A stretch of 36,227 nucleotides of DNA from Phoronis australis. Lineage: Eukaryota > Phoronida > Phoronidae. Of this stretch, positions 33,104 through 36,227 are shown one piece after another. The stretch covers positions 295,371 to 331,597 of the forward strand of contig NMRA01000229.1 in NCBI GenBank assembly GCA_002633005.1, written 5' to 3'. Position numbers and translations under genes: made by a program. Under the pieces are notes generated by a model, which worked only from the letters and a program-made list of their open reading frames with translations, searched no databases and had not been told where the DNA came from. Each line of letters opens with the position of its first letter. The first letter of the stretch is position 1.

Positions 33104-33407
33104 CTACTTTCTGTAGCAACATATTGTACCGGGTGCCACAATTTGTTCGTATCGTAAACCTTTGCATTTAGTGACGGAGGTGCCAACGTAAACTCCAACA
33201 CCTCGACTGGTGGTTGGTCCGTGAAGACGACAAACTTCTTCTTTCCCAGCATACGTGGATTCGGGGTGACGTAAGACACTTTTCACGGTTTGCATGCATT
33301 TCCCTGGACAACGAGGGTTGATCCACCAGCACAAGATGAACCATCCCCAGTATCTCCATCCTGATGTGGTACCGGTCTTTTTACCGATTTTCCACGAACA
33401 ACGACAC
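33104..33407 (-). CDS. Cysteine-rich copy 1, domain exon
   Basis: The acceptor TTTTTCCTAG precedes 33407. The first base completes Trp26 and the second codon is the first cysteine of CxC. The stop TAG is at 33104-33106, three codons after the terminal Cys-Cys pair. Confidence 0.8.
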
Positions 33408-33910
33408 CTAGGAAAAACAATTGTTAATGAGGAATTAGAAAAACATGTCAATACGCAGAAGCGATATGCAAAAACGACGTTTGAAAGATTATTATACCAT
33501 TTTTGAAAAACTAAATCTTTCAGGGCAAATAAATTTGATTTAAATTCCCGGAAAAGAACGCTGGAAGAGACATACAACTGTACCATTGTATTTAGTGGGG
33601 ACTGGGCAAGCGGGTTATTGTAAATTTTCCAGAAACTGTTTCATTTGAATTTCACCAGACATGTTCCTGTGGACTTTTACTAGTGTCTCGTATAATCGTA
33701 CTGTGATTTCTTGTCTACAAACAATGGTGGCATGGACATGTATCCTTCTAAACTGCAAGATTCTAAACGAAAAGAAATGAGTTGAGTGGTAGCGACAGAA
33801 TGATCGCGATTAAACAACAAATAATATACTCACCACTTGGTGGCGCCCGCCGAAATGCGTACAACGAGAAGAACAATCAAAATCATTAAAATCATGTTTC
33901 GCAAGCGCAT
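33104..33910 (-). CDS. Cysteine-rich secreted protein, copy 1 (complete, 2 exons)
   Basis: Spliced CDS: 33910-33834 and 33407-33104 (381 nt, 126 residues). The intron is GT-AG, phase 2. Residues 1-23 are a classic signal peptide (basic start, then MILMILIVLLVV, cleavage near SAGA). The mature protein starts about W26-C27-R-C29. Further cysteines are at 52, 59, 63, 85, 107, 122 and 123, and the protein ends C-C-Y-R-K. The pattern is CxC, x22, C, x6, C, x3, C, x21, C, x36, CC. Position 107 is an extra cysteine absent from the other two copies. The mature chain is basic (many Lys and Arg) and Trp-rich early. It is secreted; the family is unrecognised, so no function is assigned. It heads a tandem array transcribed toward lower coordinates. 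Confidence 0.75.
33834..33910 (-). CDS. Cysteine-rich copy 1, signal-peptide exon
   Basis: ATG at 33910-33908; 25 codons plus TG, then the donor GTGAGT. The hydrophobic core is unmistakable. An overlapping open frame on the same strand (33810-33995) runs through the same bases in another frame but lacks the signal and the phase match. Confidence 0.75.
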
Positions 33911-36227
33911 CTTTAAGTCGTTCCAATATTGATTCACGCGAGGTAAAATGGTCTCTTCGTCTGCCACTTGTTATCATGAATGCAGTAACTAGCAAGCACC
34001 AACGGGATTTTCAAGGAATCGTCATGGGGCCAGGGATTCGTGATTTTTCGACGAATCGTGACATAAAATATACACACTGGTGAACGTGCAATTGAGTGTA
34101 ATCCATAGGATCTAAAGCCTGGGGCGAAGCCTTCCTTTTCAAATTGGTGGCAGCCGTCGGTTCCTCATCAAAAACAGAACTGATTGACGTCACAGGAGAG
34201 GGAAGTTCGTTTGAGATACAGTGTACACGGCCCTTTGAACAGAAATTCAATACGTAATGCATCTGATCACCAACAATGTAAAACATCGTGAACAAATAGT
34301 CACCATTGTCGCGTCTGTTGGTGACACGCAACACCTTGGTTATTTCTGTTTTTCCTGGCGATGTTTTTCAAGGCGAAAACTGATCACGAACTAGTTTTTA
34401 TTTAGACTAATCATCCAATTCCTACTGATTCTGTAATCAAGAATTCTTAAACCGAAATTTTTGCACGACTAAGAAATCCATCACATGCTTATAGATGTAG
34501 ATGTACACAAGTTTCACTAAATCTCACCCAGCAGGTCATGTTTAACTCACAGCATACCTGTACTTCTTAAAACTAGATGCAGGTTTGGTTTTACTCGTTT
34601 GCAAAATATACGCATAGTTAATTAATTAGCAAAACAATCGCGAGAAATTTATTGTAATATTGTAATCCGTTCTCCTAACGAAATGAACAAGAGATCAACC
34701 GCGATCTTGATTTGATTCAGGGTTTGAGATAGAACCTTGGTACTTACGGAAAATTGAGGCTGGCCAATTCTGATACAACTGATAATTTCGGAAGATCATT
34801 TTGGGGGTGGAAATTCGGGTGAACATGTCCCGTGATTATTTTTAATTATAATGTATTTGCCGAATAGCTTCTCATAGTGATCGTCTCAGTGAATGTGCAA
34901 CCTGTCTCTGCATGTTATCGATATCTTTTGTAAACCCTCTGTGGTCATTTTTATACAAATATCGTCTATTAGTAAATCATATCAAATTGGTTAAGTAAAT
35001 GGAATATGCCTCATTTTACTTCCAGTCCTTCTCTCTTCCCGAGTACAATTGCGACGACAAGGCATGCTGCATCGTACCACTTCGTGTTGTGCCCTTTTGA
35101 GTTGCTGCACGAAGTGCACGTTATCTGCAAGCTCGCCCAGGTCCGTCGTGTAAAGTTAACACCAAATCGCCATGGCCATAGTGCAATCTCAATCTTTTGA
35201 CGACGTTGGTTTTGGGCCAAATTTGTTATAACTCAACAGCATTGTGTATTTACGTATGTACATGTCCAAAATCGCCTTTTCTAAAATTCAAAATGTGCAG
35301 AACAACGTTGTATAAGTCATCCCTACTATCCTAGAGGAGGCGCCACTCTCCTAAATTATCTTGTGCAGTTTTCGGTTTGTGTATTGTGACGGGAAATTCT
35401 CGTATCTGTTTTACTGTCCAGTACGACAAAAAAGTATATATGTATTTCGGAATTTAAACGCTGTTCAAAGTCTTCCAATAGTAGAACTGTCGAGAATTTG
35501 GAAATATCTCATGAGCTATGCTCCGAATGCTTGCACGTGCAGCTGTGGACGTTTCGGTTAAGATGGCCTTTAGTCCGTTCAGTGTAGGATCATTTGAGCT
35601 AATGCGAATGTGAATTTCCCTTCGCAAACCTAAGCACTTTCGTAAGTATCGTTTTCAGTAAAACCTTGTTGAAGCTAATATGAACGACCCTTCTGTCAAA
35701 ATTATCTACTGGCTTAGATAAACTAACGTATCGGAAAACTGTTCTCAACTTAAATTGGTTTTAGAATCAAGCTGGAATGGGATGCATGATTGAATTCAAG
35801 CCTTTCTTTCATGAGGAGTAAACTCAAGTGCTCTGCTTTCAGCACCTGGCGATATCGCGCGTGATTTGTGATATCTCTTAAATTCAAAGGACTCTAGCCT
35901 CACAGTAGGCCTAACAAACTTTAAAGGAGCATGCCACCCAAAAAACAACCTAATTTGTATCAATTTAGATCGAGTAGTTCTCCTCGATAGCGGCACGTAC
36001 GGTTGCGTTACCTGACACCTGACGGCAGACGGAGGTGATGAAATTTTCCACTGACGTCATCGGTTTCACACGCAGTCTGTTCAGCAGTTCACAACACGGG
36101 TAACTGGTGTCAGCTTATCGCTTGAATTCATCGTTTAACACCAATAAATGATCAAACTTCGATGTAAAACCCTTAAAAATACACCGAGTTCTTATAAAAA
36201 CGTGTTGTCTTATTTCACTGTTACGGA
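33911..36227. other. Right flank, no convincing gene
   Basis: Upstream region of the cysteine-rich copy 1 gene and beyond. A minus-strand open frame at 34011-34334 is within chance length and has no recognisable domain. A plus-strand AATAAA at about 36143 could end a transcript, but no coding exon was found before it. Confidence 0.45.

Noticed and set aside
34011-34334. 107-codon minus-strand open frame upstream of the cysteine-rich copy 1 gene
   Set aside because: No recognisable domain, no convincing acceptor and no ATG in good context. The length is within chance for 36 kb in six frames.
1-36227. CRISPR arrays, operons, phage or prokaryotic genes
   Set aside because: The gene structure is intron-containing and animal-like throughout, and no spaced direct-repeat arrays exist.

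Overview
This is eukaryotic nuclear DNA, about 37% G+C by eye, with spliced genes, long introns and small repeats. No prokaryotic, viral or organellar gene arrangement is visible. The best phylogenetic marker is a complete homeobox gene of the rough (ro) type. That gene is known from insects and from invertebrate deuterostomes such as amphioxus, and it is missing from vertebrates. The secreted or GPI-anchored cysteine-rich genes and the excess of the 8-mer TACATGTA also suggest a marine invertebrate. A hemichordate or cephalochordate is my first guess, but the window does not prove it.

Layout. (1) At 1190-8090, minus strand, is a four-coding-exon gene for a 154-residue GPI-anchored Ly6/uPAR (three-finger) protein: signal-peptide exon, two exons sharing the disulfide domain, and a final exon with the GPI signal. 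(2) 8091-13079 is a gene-poor intergenic stretch between this gene and the divergently transcribed ro. (3) At about 13080-24530, plus strand, is the ro gene. It has a putative promoter and non-coding first exon (to 13287), three coding exons (15900-16227, 19686-19920, 23416-23602) and a roughly 0.9 kb 3' UTR ending near two overlapping AATAAA signals. Its introns carry an ATC/CAT microsatellite, a hAT-like MITE and other repeat debris. (4) 24531-29149 is intergenic, with a foldback element at 27191-27429 and a probable retroposon tail. (5) At 29150-33910, minus strand, are three tandem copies of an unrecognised small cysteine-rich coding unit. The copy at 33104-33910 has its own signal-peptide exon and is a complete 126-residue secreted protein. 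The copies at 31898-32216 and 29210-29591 are homologous last exons with the same intron phase, for which I could not find a private first exon. (6) 33911-36227 shows nothing convincing.

The gene models were assembled by hand from splice sites and reading-frame phase. In ro, in the Ly6 gene and in the first cysteine-rich gene, every junction is phase-compatible, which is strong internal evidence. The three loci are not obviously functionally linked. The cysteine-rich triplet is the most novel content. It looks like a local tandem family with conserved cysteine spacing, copy-specific gain and loss of cysteines, and possible sharing of one signal-peptide exon.
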